Source: Methylocystis heyeri
GTDB lineage: Bacteria > Pseudomonadota > Alphaproteobacteria > Rhizobiales > Beijerinckiaceae
Length of the DNA stretch: 64,000 bases
Direction of reading: 5' to 3'
Assembly: GCF_004802635.2 (NCBI RefSeq)
Contig: NZ_CP046052.1
Coordinates: 2,914,001 to 2,978,000 of the forward strand
Made by a program: the position numbers and the translations under genes. The notes beneath the pieces are model-generated. The model did no database searches, was not told where the DNA came from, and worked only from the letters and a program-made list of their open reading frames with translations. How positions within the stretch are numbered: the first letter of the stretch is position 1; each line of letters starts with the position of its first letter. Positions 19,601 through 27,121 of this stretch are shown here, in pieces.

Positions 19601-19831
19601 GAGCATGTTGTCGACGCCGTTGACCTGCAACTCGATCGGCAGGGCGACATTGTCGATCACGGTTTGCGGGCTGGCGCCGGGATAGCTCGCCGAGACGACG
19701 ACGGTCGGCGGAACGATATCGGGATATTGGGAGACCGGCAGGCTCTTTATCGCGACGAGCCCGATAACCACGATCACGATCGCGATGACGTTTGCGAGAA
19801 TGGGATGCTCGATGAAGAATTTCGACATCAT
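16661..19831 (-). CDS. RND efflux permease, HAE1 (AcrB/MexB) family
   Basis: 1,056-residue inner-membrane proton antiporter of a tripartite efflux pump. N-terminus SKFFIEHPILANVIAIVIVV, then SYPGASPQTVIDNVALPIE, the TM4 proton-relay motif GIVVDDAIVIVE (two adjacent Asp), and a C-terminal ALSAKNGILIVEVA with the relay Lys. Length is normal for the family. The start is one of two adjacent ATGs (19831/19828) that overlap the TGA of the adaptor gene, showing coupling. The frame is open far upstream but that part lies antiparallel in frame to the adaptor gene and is not coding. Substrate unknown; hydrophobic drugs or solvents are typical. Confidence 0.95.
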   Translation of the reverse strand: MMSKFFIEHPILANVIAIVIVVIGLVAIKSLPVSQYPDIVPPTVVVSASYPGASPQTVIDNVALPIELQVNGVDNMLYMSSTSAADGSYQLTVTFKIGTDPDTAQVLVQNRVSNAMASLPLSVQSQGLTVRKRSTAILQIITLDSPKGSFDASFLSNYATINLVNELSRLNGVANVTVFGAAKYAMRVWMDPRKLYAFGLVPQDIIDAVKQQSQIVAAGQAGMPPAAKNQDFQYTVDIQSRFDDPEEFANIIVKSEDLGQGGRLVRVKDIGRVELGSQNYSQQCRLDDRPAGCIAIFQAPDANALAVSREVRAKMGELARRFPQDLRYSLPLDTTDFVNTSIDEVYSTLYEAGALVLLVILVFLQNFRATLVPATTVPVTIIGAFAGMAALGYSINMSTLFGVVLAIGIVVDDAIVIVEGASKYIEQGLSGHDAAVRAMKELFGPIIGITLVLMAVFIPPAFLPGLSGRMLAQFAVVIAATALISAINAATLKPTQCAQWLRPQRAEGTNLFYRGFNIAYNYIEARYLRFVGALLERSRTVVLVGLAISALAVWGIARLPKAFIPNEDQGYLMAVAQLPEGASLERTANALSEAAKAALSTPGVKNVITIAGVSVLDNNAVLANAGINYLTLDDWGKREKAKGQDLATLAKTLQKKFEAISDGLAVVVAPPAIQGVGNASGFQMQVNLLGGSFDYAKLGVVSQNLVKNARADASLQRPSTTFQANSPHVELSVDRVQAETVKVSVGDVFSALTSYVGSTYVNQFTKFGQVLQVYVQADSQFRLQPEDLLNMYVRSKDGNMAPIGTLAQLSQSSAPPLITLFNLYPSATITGGPAPGSSSGQAMEEMESIAAKTLPSDMGFEWSAVSFQEKITGNLLYLGFAMSVLLVYLVLAGQYESWLLPLAVIAAVPLALVGPALVLASLGIDNNLYVQIGLMLLIALSAKNGILIVEVARELRLFEAKPILEAALDAARTRFRPILMTSIAFILGVLPLVLATGAGANARRSLGTSVFTGMISSTVLAVVLVPAFFVVLQTLDERWRGSSPKRAQEETETEAA

Positions 19832-21057
19832 TGCTGATCGGCGCTCCCCTCGATCGCCGTCAGCCTGGGCGCGACTTTCGCTCCGGCCGAGACCCGCCAG
19901 AAATCCCCGACGACAACGCGATCTCCGCTCTGAATGCCGGAGAGAATGACGCGAAGGGCCCCGTCCCGTTCGCCGAGCTGAACATAGCGCTGCTGGACCG
20001 CGTCTTCCTGGTTGAGCACGAACAGGAAGCGCCCGACCTGGTCGGACTGCACGGCGCGATCGGGCACCAGCAACGCCCCCGGCAATATCCGGGCCTTGGG
20101 CAGACGAATCCGCACGAAGAAGCCCGGCAGCAGCCTGTGGTCGGGATTGTCGAGGACTCCGCGCACGAACAGGGTCCCCGTCTTGGGATCGATGCCGGGC
20201 GCGACATATTGAATGGTCCCGCGGTAGGCGTAAGAGTCCTGGTTCTCCAGCCCGACCTCGACGGGAACCTGCAGGAGTTCCGCGAGGTTGGGCATGCGCT
20301 GGTTCAGGTTCTTTCGGATCGTGAGATATTCCGTTTCGCTGAGATTGGCGACGACGTAGATCGGATCGAGCTGGACGATGTCGGCGAGGACGGTGCGCTG
20401 GCCCGTGCCCCCGACGGTATTGCCGAGATCGACGTAATGCTTGCTCATCTGGCCGTCGAAAGGGGCTCGAACCTCGGTGTAGCTGAGGTTGAGCTTGCCG
20501 ATGTCGACCTGAGCCCTGGCGGAGGCGAGGTCGGCCTCGGTCTTCTTGGTCTGGAAATTCCACTGATCGACGACGACCTGCGCCGCTGCGCCCTTCTTCT
20601 GCAAGGCGCTGTAACGTGCGGCTTCTATCTTCGCATAGACCAGCGCCGCTTCCAGCGCGCGGACCTGGGCTTCGGCCTGTTGAAGCTGATCCTTGTATTG
20701 CTGCTGCTGAATCGTGAACAGAAGGTCGCCCTTCTTCACGATCTGCCCGTCGAGAAAATGGATCTTCTCCAGATAGCCTTCGACGCGGGCGATGATGTTG
20801 ACCGTATTGATCGCGGTGGCGTTGCCGGTGAGCTGGATATATTCGGTCACCTTCTGGATCTTGGGCAGCGCCACCGGGACCGGGGGAGCGGCCGCATCCG
20901 ATCCCGCCGAACAGGGTTGCGCCGATCCTCCGAGCAGCGCGACGGCGACAGCCAGCGCCGCCCCGGTATGCGGCGCCCCCCTGCGCGCGGAGAAGCGGCC
21001 GGCGCTTCGCGCCAGATGAAAAATCGTCTTCATCGCAATCGCCCCTTGCATTCCCAT
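19828..21057 (-). CDS. RND efflux periplasmic adaptor (membrane fusion protein)
   Basis: About 409 residues. A signal peptide (FSARRGAPHTGAALAVAVALL.. cut after PCSA) leads into the family order: barrel entry, first lipoyl half (VNIIARVEGYLEKIHFLDGQ), alpha-hairpin (QLQQAEAQVRALEAAL), second lipoyl half (LSYTEVRAPFDGQMSKHYVD) and beta-barrel. It bridges the permease and the outer-membrane channel. ATG 21057 has GAAGG close upstream; ATG 21033 with AGGGG at eight bases is an equally good alternative. Middle gene of the operon; stop overlaps the permease start. Confidence 0.93.
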   Translation of the reverse strand: MGMQGAIAMKTIFHLARSAGRFSARRGAPHTGAALAVAVALLGGSAQPCSAGSDAAAPPVPVALPKIQKVTEYIQLTGNATAINTVNIIARVEGYLEKIHFLDGQIVKKGDLLFTIQQQQYKDQLQQAEAQVRALEAALVYAKIEAARYSALQKKGAAAQVVVDQWNFQTKKTEADLASARAQVDIGKLNLSYTEVRAPFDGQMSKHYVDLGNTVGGTGQRTVLADIVQLDPIYVVANLSETEYLTIRKNLNQRMPNLAELLQVPVEVGLENQDSYAYRGTIQYVAPGIDPKTGTLFVRGVLDNPDHRLLPGFFVRIRLPKARILPGALLVPDRAVQSDQVGRFLFVLNQEDAVQQRYVQLGERDGALRVILSGIQSGDRVVVGDFWRVSAGAKVAPRLTAIEGSADQQ

Positions 21058-21064
21058 GTCGCCT

Positions 21065-22681
21065 TCACCATTCCGGCGGGCGGACCGCAGGGCCTTTATC
21101 CTCGGGCCCAGGCAGACCGACGTGCGGCGGCGGCGTTTCTCCCGCCGGCGACAACAGCTCGCCCCAATTCGTCCGGCTGCGCATCTCCGACGCGGTCGCT
21201 TCGTTGACGAATCCTCTGCCCTCGCGGATTTGCCAGCCGCCGCCGAGACCGCGAAAGACCGCGACCAATCCGGTCGCGGCGGCGCCGTTCGCCGCGGCGA
21301 GGTTGTTTTCGGCGGACAGAAGATTTTCTTCCGAGGTGAGGACCGTGGTGAAGTCCTGCGTCCCTTGTTGATATTGCAGCAGAGAAATTTCGACTGCTCC
21401 ACGAGCCTCCGAGACGCTTCGCGCGAGATAGTGCGCCTGCTCCCTGGACAGGGTGAATTTGGATATGCCGTCCTCGACCTCTTGTTGGGCCTTGAGCACG
21501 GCGTTCTGATAGTCGATCAGATATTGCTGCAGGGTCGCGTCCTGAAGACGCACGTTGTTCGTGATCTGGCCGTAGTTGAGCAGGTTCCACTTGAACGCCG
21601 GACCAACCGCGAACGCCCTGCCGATGGGATGGAACGCCTGGGCCAGATTATGCCCGCCGGCGGTCGACGCGAGCCCGCCGAAGCTGCCGGTTATGCTGAT
21701 CGCCGGAAAGAGCTCCGCCTGCGCCACGCCGACCTGCGCGCTTTGCGCGGCCGCCTTCAGTTCGGCGGCGCGAATATCGGGCCTGCGGCGCAACAGATCC
21801 GCCGGAACGCCGACTGCCGCCTTGCCTGGAGCGGCGGGAATTCCGCCGCTGGAAGAGGCGAGCAGGCCGCCCAACTGGCCCGGCGCCAGGCCGAGGAGCA
21901 CGGCCAGTGCATTTTGCCCCATGCGCAACTGCAGCGTCAGCTGCGGCACGCTCGCCTCGGTGGTGGCGAGCACATTCTCCGCCTGATGCACGTCGAGCAT
22001 GGTGGCGGCGCCGCCCTTGTAACGATCGCGGGCGATGCGGACCGCCTCACGCTGCCGCACGATATTTTCGCGGGCGATGGCGATCTGGCGCTCGAGCGTG
22101 CGAATGCCGATATAGGTCTGCGCCACATCCCCCAGCAAAGTGACGAGCACGTCGTCGTAGGTCGCGATCGAGGCCAGATAGGCGGCGTCGGCGGATTCCA
22201 CGCCGCGCCGGAACTTCCCCCAGAAATCGAGTTCCCACACCGCGGAAGCGCCCCAGCCGTCGACCCAGAAATTTCCGAGTCTCGACGAGCTTCCGCCCTG
22301 GGACGGCGTCGTCGCGTTGCTGGAGCGGACCCAGGAAGTCGACGCGGAGGCGATTTGCTGCTGGGGATACAGTTCGCCGATCGCGACGCCCAGCTCGGCG
22401 CGCGCCTGGAGCACTTTCGTCCCGGCGCTCAGCAGAGTCAGGTTTTGGGCGTAGGCGGCGTCTATGAGCCGGTCGAGCGCAGAATCGTGAAACACCCGCC
22501 ACCAGTCCCGATATTCCCCGGGACCGGATTTCAGCGACCGGTTGCGCCATTCAATCCAGGCGTCGGCGACCGGCGCTTGCGGCGCGGCGAAGTCAGGCCC
22601 AACGGCGCATCCCGCCAGCATCGATGAAAGGATCATCGCGAAACAAGCCGCGCCCCGGCTCTTCGCTTCAACCGCCCCCAT
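21065..22681 (-). CDS. Outer-membrane efflux lipoprotein, NodT family
   Basis: 538 residues. The lipobox LAGC gives an acylated N-terminus (LAGCAVGPDFAAP is the standard NodT/OprM start). Two outer-membrane efflux domains follow, with the alpha-barrel signatures YVQLRAL-like DVAQTYIGIRTLERQIAIA and VGVPADLLRRRPDIRAAE. First gene of the efflux operon, seven bases before the adaptor. It forms the trimeric exit duct of the pump. Confidence 0.94.
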   Translation of the reverse strand: MGAVEAKSRGAACFAMILSSMLAGCAVGPDFAAPQAPVADAWIEWRNRSLKSGPGEYRDWWRVFHDSALDRLIDAAYAQNLTLLSAGTKVLQARAELGVAIGELYPQQQIASASTSWVRSSNATTPSQGGSSSRLGNFWVDGWGASAVWELDFWGKFRRGVESADAAYLASIATYDDVLVTLLGDVAQTYIGIRTLERQIAIARENIVRQREAVRIARDRYKGGAATMLDVHQAENVLATTEASVPQLTLQLRMGQNALAVLLGLAPGQLGGLLASSSGGIPAAPGKAAVGVPADLLRRRPDIRAAELKAAAQSAQVGVAQAELFPAISITGSFGGLASTAGGHNLAQAFHPIGRAFAVGPAFKWNLLNYGQITNNVRLQDATLQQYLIDYQNAVLKAQQEVEDGISKFTLSREQAHYLARSVSEARGAVEISLLQYQQGTQDFTTVLTSEENLLSAENNLAAANGAAATGLVAVFRGLGGGWQIREGRGFVNEATASEMRSRTNWGELLSPAGETPPPHVGLPGPEDKGPAVRPPEW

Positions 22682-23312
22682 TGAGACCCCAGTTCCGACC
22701 GCACAAAGCTTTACGGCGAATCGAGGCTGCGCCGCAGCCCCGAAGTCCGGCCCTTAACCGAAGATCAACTTCCTTCCGGCAAGCTTTCCGCCGCGCATGA
22801 TAAAAGCGAATCGCCCGAGTCGACTCTCCGGCTTCAGCTTACAACATGCGTGCTGCGCCCGCACCGGCCTAAACGCCGTAATTCTCAAATCCTTCTCCCG
22901 TTTTCCGAAGCCTCTCGTCGATCGGGAAGGCCGATCCGGCGCCTCTCCGCGCGATCCTTGCGCATCGAGATGTTTTCGTCGCGATCACAAAAGAACGTCG
23001 CGTGCCGCGGCGGCGGAAATCGCGAATAGACGACATGTTTCAGCGGGAATTAGGCGAGCGGGCAAGCGCGCCCCAGGTTGCTGAAATCACATCCGGCGCT
23101 CTTTTCCCGCGATCGGTCGAAGCCTCCCGACCAACCCGAACGACTGAGGCTCAGATTTACCTAAACCTATGTTTAAAAATAATTTTCTCGACGCCTTCCC
23201 ACCATCGCCGCTTGTGCCACCTAGAAACGATCAAGAATGATCGGCGACTGCCCGGTTCGATGGAGGTCCCGATCGCCGACGCCGTGAGTGCGCGATTTCC
23301 AGGGAGGACGTC
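22682..23312. other. Intergenic region with no recognised gene
   Basis: 631 bp between the divergent efflux operon and the KGG protein gene. It must contain both promoters. No open frame with a ribosome site or recognisable product was found. An AT-rich patch sits at about 23160-23195. I looked for an EcfG-type GGAAC..CGTT pair upstream of the stress gene and did not find one. Confidence 0.5.
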
Positions 23313-23720
23313 ATGGAACGCGGAAAACATGAGCAGGAAACGAAGAAACACAAAGGGAGCATGACGGTCGAGGAAGCAGGGAAGCTCGGCGGCGAAATAC
23401 GCAAGGAGCAGCTCGGCCACGAAGGATACTCCGAGATCGGCAAGATGGGCGGGGAGACCCGCAAGGAGCAGCTCGGACACGAGGGCTATTCCGAACTCGG
23501 AAAGCGTGGCGGAGAAGCGCGCAAGGAACAGCTCGGTCCCGAAGGCTACTCCGAAATCGGCAAGATGGGCGGAGAGGCGCGCAAGGAGCAGCTTGGTCCC
23601 GAAGGCTATTCCGAACTCGGACACAAAGGCGGACAGCGCGTCAAGGAACTGATCGAGGAAGGCAAGCGCGCCGAAGGCGAGACCGAAGGCAAGAGCGGCG
23701 GAGGACGCGGCAAGCATTAG
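23313..23720 (+). CDS. KGG-repeat / group 1 LEA (Em)-like stress hydrophilin
   Basis: 135 highly hydrophilic residues, no cysteine or tryptophan. Four tandem repeats of the 20-residue form GGExRKEQLGxEGYSExGKx are followed by a final GG and a tail VKELIEEGKRAE. This is the KGG stress-induced repeat and is strikingly close to the plant Em (group 1 LEA) 20-mer. Such proteins are mostly disordered and are thought to protect proteins during drying, osmotic or acid stress. Very strong ribosome site GGAGGA four bases before the ATG suggests high expression. The shorter paralogue follows 94 bp downstream. Confidence 0.9.
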   Translation: MERGKHEQETKKHKGSMTVEEAGKLGGEIRKEQLGHEGYSEIGKMGGETRKEQLGHEGYSELGKRGGEARKEQLGPEGYSEIGKMGGEARKEQLGPEGYSELGHKGGQRVKELIEEGKRAEGETEGKSGGGRGKH

Positions 23721-23814
23721 CCGGCCCGCTTTTCCGGGAGCGCATTTTCATCGCGGGAGCCCGGGTGGCTTTTGCCTGAAGCGCTCTCCGGCAGGACTGC
23801 AGCAGGAGACGATC

Positions 23815-24045
23815 ATGGCGCAGACAAGGGAACATTCGAAGGAACCCGCGCGGCAACCCGGAAAAATGACGGTTCAGGAAGCCGGAAAAATAGGCGGTGA
23901 AACCCGGAAGGAGCAGCTTGGTCCCGAAGGCTATTCCGAACTCGGACACAAGGGCGGGCAGCGCGTCAAGGAACTGATCGAGGAAGGCAAGCGCGCCGAA
24001 GGCCAGGACATCGGAGACGAGGGCGAGCCGGGCGAGGAAGAGTGA
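23815..24045 (+). CDS. Short KGG / Em-like stress protein (paralogue)
   Basis: 76 residues with a single copy of the 20-mer (GGETRKEQLGPEGYSELGHK) flanked by the same N-terminal MTVxEAGKxGG and C-terminal VKELIEEGKRAEG blocks as the preceding gene, then an acidic tail. It has its own AGGAG ribosome site six bases before the ATG. The near-identity of shared blocks at DNA level shows a tandem duplication, with later gain or loss of internal repeats. Confidence 0.88.
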   Translation: MAQTREHSKEPARQPGKMTVQEAGKIGGETRKEQLGPEGYSELGHKGGQRVKELIEEGKRAEGQDIGDEGEPGEEE

Positions 24046-24198
24046 GTCGGACTCCTGTCGCGGCTCTCGTGATGAAGCGGGAGTGGACCCGGTGGAGCGG
24101 GTCCGCTCCGGCGACTCCCTCGCCGCAACACGGCGCCCCGAGCGTCCCGGGCAAGGACGCAATCCCGGCTTTTCGTCAAATCCGCCGGAGGGACGAGC

Positions 24199-24489
24199 AT
24201 GATCAGCAGAAGCGAAAACACCGGCGAAGGGCGCGGCAGCGGCCACAGGGGGCCGGCGCGGGGCTTCGCCTTCGGCGTGGCTTCGGTCACGCAGGCGCTG
24301 GCGGGAGTGAGCTTTCCCATTTCAAAGAAGGAGCTCCAGCGCAAGCACGGCAAGGCGGAGGTCCATTGGACGAAGGAGAGCACCGAGCATCTATCCGACA
24401 TACTCGGGCGCTTGCCTCAGGAAGAGTTCGCTTCGGTTGCGGAAGTGGCTTCGGCGGTCTCGGAATCCCACCATAGCGGAAGCGATTGA
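24199..24489 (+). CDS. DUF2795 domain protein
   Basis: 96 residues. After a glycine-rich, probably disordered head, ALAGVSFPISKKELQRKH and LSDILGRLPQEEFASVAEV match the DUF2795 pattern (inner helix pair with FP.sK.eL and LerLPd..y.s..ev). Function of the family is not known; members often sit beside stress-response genes, as here after two KGG proteins. GGAGGGA five bases before the ATG supports the start. A strong hairpin follows at 24524-24546. Confidence 0.8.
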   Translation: MISRSENTGEGRGSGHRGPARGFAFGVASVTQALAGVSFPISKKELQRKHGKAEVHWTKESTEHLSDILGRLPQEEFASVAEVASAVSESHHSGSD

Positions 24490-24819
24490 TCGTCGAGCGC
24501 ACACCGGCTGGAACGCCGCAATCCGCGCGGGCATGAGGCCCGCGCGTTTCGTGCGAGCGGGTCGCGGGCGACGAGGGCCCGAAGCGCCTTCGGGGCCAGA
24601 AAGCGCCTAGGGTGTGGGTGTTAGACCAGCAAATTGAAAAGCATCGTCTCGGCAAGGGGATGCGTCGCCCGGCGCAATCAGGGGGTTCCGCCGCCCGGAC
24701 GCCCATCGTCGATTTGTCTTGACTTGAACTCCAGACCATGTTGGCAAGGGGTGGCTTGGCCATGCGGCCTGCGGCTATAGGTCGCAGCCTGCGTCATCTA
24801 AAAAGTCAAGGATTTGGAA
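24490..24819. other. Intergenic region with a terminator-like hairpin
   Basis: 330 bp without a supported gene. It contains the hairpin at 24524-24546 listed separately, and a slightly AT-rich part near 24780-24815 that should hold the bactofilin promoter. Confidence 0.5.
24524..24549 (+). terminator. Rho-independent-like terminator
   Basis: Perfect 9-bp stem CGCGCGGGC / GCCCGCGCG with a 5-base loop (24533-24537), followed by a short T-run (TTTCGT). Positioned 35 bp after the DUF2795 gene. Confidence 0.6.
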
Positions 24820-25299
24820 ATGTCGGACTTCAGACCTGAAGAAAAAAACGCTGTATATATTGGCGAAGGAGTTAGAGTGACGGGTGTCATCAGCGCAGAG
24901 GACACCGTTGTCGTCGACGGGATCGTCGAGGGCGAAATCGCCTGCGAGCGTCTCGTGATAGGGCCCACCGGAGTCGTGCAGGGAACCGTCGCGGTTACGG
25001 ACGCGGACATCCACGGCAAAGTCGGCAGCGAGATCACCGTGAAGCAATTGCTCGTGGTGCGCGCCACCGGCCGCGTCGAAGGAAAATGGGGCTATGGCGA
25101 AATCGAAGTCGAAAAGGGCGGAGTCCTCTCCGGCCAGGGCGAATCGACCGGTCTCCTTTTCGAGGAAGAAGAACAGAGCGTCTCGCGCGTTTCCGTCGTG
25201 AACGCGCGCGCCGAAGAGGAAGACGAGGTCGAGGCCGCGAACCTGCGCGTCGCCAGTGTGGCCAGCCGCACCCTTCGCGAGCGCAGGAAGCTCGTTTAA
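24820..25299 (+). CDS. Bactofilin (polymer-forming cytoskeletal protein)
   Basis: 159 residues. The central right-handed beta-helix pattern is clear (GVRVTGVISAEDTVVVDG, IVEGEIACERLVIGPTG, then VVQGTVAVTDADIHGKV) with short disordered ends. Bactofilins polymerise without nucleotide and position wall or stalk enzymes at the membrane. ATG 24820 has AAGGA seven bases upstream; an in-frame TTG two codons earlier is not needed. The acidic C-terminal tail (EEDEVEAANL) is unremarkable. Confidence 0.9.
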   Translation: MSDFRPEEKNAVYIGEGVRVTGVISAEDTVVVDGIVEGEIACERLVIGPTGVVQGTVAVTDADIHGKVGSEITVKQLLVVRATGRVEGKWGYGEIEVEKGGVLSGQGESTGLLFEEEEQSVSRVSVVNARAEEEDEVEAANLRVASVASRTLRERRKLV

Positions 25300-25403
25300 A
25301 AAAAGAGGGCGGCGCGTTCTGCGGTCGAACCAGATTGTTCGGGCGATCGCTCCTATCGGGAGCGCCTGAATCGCAAAAGCCTGTGACTTTCGCGACGTTT
25401 CGC

Positions 25404-25847
25404 TCAGTATCGCCCGCCTGCTCTCGTCGCGTCAAAGGCTTTTCCATCGCCGCGCTGCTGCAGCCGGGCAGTGGGGCCGAGGCTTTGCGAAAGGCGTTCG
25501 GCGATGGAGCGCGCGCTCAGGCACCCCGGGGCCAATATCGGAGTGGCGGCGCCCGCCAGCCGGATCAAATGGCCGGCCTCCGGCGCGCCGCGGTGCAACG
25601 CGATCATTGCGCGACGGCACAGTTCGGCGAGGTCCGCCGCCTCCGGCGCAGTGGGGACCCCCATCCTTCCGACCAGCTTGGCCAGCGCGCGCAGCCATTG
25701 CACCTGCTGAAAACGTCCCTGGGGCGTCGAGCGCTCGAATTCCTCGAGGCAAGCAATCCACCGGTCGGCGCAAGCGGCGGCGTCGACGGCGTTTGTTGAA
25801 GCCGCCTGCTTCTCCAAATCACGACGTATCGCCCCAAAACTCGGCAT
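25404..25847 (-). CDS. Hypothetical helical protein
   Basis: 147 residues, alpha-helical composition, alanine- and leucine-rich, no motif I recognise (FGAIRRDLEKQAASTNAVDA to the end). ATG 25847 is preceded by GAGAGG at five bases, better than ATG 25871. GC at third codon positions is as expected for a real gene, but an opposite-strand frame also stays open here, so coding status is uncertain. Confidence 0.45.
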   Translation of the reverse strand: MPSFGAIRRDLEKQAASTNAVDAAACADRWIACLEEFERSTPQGRFQQVQWLRALAKLVGRMGVPTAPEAADLAELCRRAMIALHRGAPEAGHLIRLAGAATPILAPGCLSARSIAERLSQSLGPTARLQQRGDGKAFDATRAGGRY

Positions 25848-25993
25848 TGCCGCCTCTCGCGCGCGGGGCATGCTGTGCTTTTTCGCGAGCTTCTCCGAAA
25901 ATGCGCCCCATTTTCTGGCAAACTGAGCCTTCAGCCTTTAAGAACGAGTAAACGAAGGCCTGCCGCATTTTGCGCCGCTGCGCGCCCGCCGCC

Positions 25994-26908
25994 CTACTCC
26001 GACTTGAGCACCTCGCGGCATTCCGACGGCAGCTTGTCCATGGTCATGGGAGGCCATGATTTGGCGGGCGTTTTCCTCGGGTGCAGCACTTCGTCGCTGA
26101 ACCACCACGCCAAAGAGGAATCGCAGCCGTCGCCCGTCGGCGTCGGATCCTGATCCTTGCAGCTTTCCGCGCCTCTCGGGCAGAACAGCCTGACGTGAAA
26201 ATGATAGTTGTGCGAGTAATAGGGCCGGACCTTGTGCATCCAGGATTCGCCCGCCGCGACGCGGCACATGGCGCGCTTGATCGCTGCGTTGACGAATATT
26301 CTCTGCACCGCCGGATCTTCGGCTGCGGCGCGCACCACGGCGAGGTGGCCCGGAGTCCATACGTCCGAGATGACGTCCAGCCTGTCCTCCCGCACCATGT
26401 CGGCTGCGGACATTTCCTCGCGCTCCTCCCGGCTGAGATCGCGCGCGGGCATCGGCGTCAGCCATATGTCGGCGTCGAGTCCGATCTGGTGCGAGGCGTG
26501 CCCGCTGATCATCGGACCGCCGCGCGGCTGGGACATGTCGCCGATCAATATTCCCGGCCAGCCCGAAGCCTGAGCCGCCGCTGGCGCGAAGCGCTTGAGG
26601 AAGGCCACCAGCGCGGGATGGCCCCAGTTCCGATTGCGCGAAAGGCGCATCACCTGCCAGTTGGTCCCGTTGACCGGCAATGCGACTCCGCCGGCGAGAC
26701 AGCCTTTGGAATAGAACCCGATCGGCTCCGCTTCCAGCGCCGCCGGCTCCCTGGCGCGGCCGAACAGCTCCTTGGCCGGCGTTTTCGGGTCCGACGGGTT
26801 CGCAAGAGGCGGCAGCGGCCTCGGATTGAGGGTCCCCTTCTCCTGCGCAGCCGCCGGCGGCGCCAGAATTAATGCGAGCATGAGCGGAACGAGCTTTGGA
26901 AGATGCAT
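25994..26908 (-). CDS. mepA: Penicillin-insensitive murein endopeptidase
   Basis: 304-residue periplasmic LAS-family metallopeptidase cleaving D-Ala-meso-DAP cross-links in peptidoglycan. A signal peptide (LVPLMLALILAPPAAAQ) is followed by the zinc motif GHASHQIGLDADIW (His and Asp ligands) and the second site YSHNYHFHVRL. Cysteines characteristic of the family (KGCLAGG, CPRGAESC) are present. ATG 26908 starts the signal peptide; upstream open frame lies opposite the flavoprotein gene and is not coding. Divergent from the glycan cluster. Confidence 0.93.
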   Translation of the reverse strand: MHLPKLVPLMLALILAPPAAAQEKGTLNPRPLPPLANPSDPKTPAKELFGRAREPAALEAEPIGFYSKGCLAGGVALPVNGTNWQVMRLSRNRNWGHPALVAFLKRFAPAAAQASGWPGILIGDMSQPRGGPMISGHASHQIGLDADIWLTPMPARDLSREEREEMSAADMVREDRLDVISDVWTPGHLAVVRAAAEDPAVQRIFVNAAIKRAMCRVAAGESWMHKVRPYYSHNYHFHVRLFCPRGAESCKDQDPTPTGDGCDSSLAWWFSDEVLHPRKTPAKSWPPMTMDKLPSECREVLKSE

Positions 26909-27121
26909 CGGCTCTGACTTGGCGACTGTTGGAGGAATTATGCGGTCTGATTCTGAGACGGCTGTCAACCATGTCCGCGCCCGTAATTCAGGGCCCAGGC
27001 GCGGCGGAATTAGGGCGGCGGGACGGCGGAAGAGGCGCCGTAAGTGCGAAATTAACCTCCCTGCTTCAAGGTCGGACACGAAGCGAAGCTTGGCAGCAAC
27101 AGCTCCGCCATTAGGGCTTAC

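Noticed and set aside
17408-19837. 809-codon open frame opposite the RND permease gene
   Set aside because: Lies fully antisense to a well-supported gene in a high-GC genome where the antisense frame lacks stops; product resembles no protein.
19832-20563. N-terminal extension of the RND permease frame
   Set aside because: Overlaps the adaptor gene on the same strand in another frame; the permease N-terminus begins at the ATG overlapping the adaptor stop.
23385-23640. Tandem DNA repeats resembling a CRISPR array
   Set aside because: Repeats of 60 bp are codons of the KGG protein, with no spacers.
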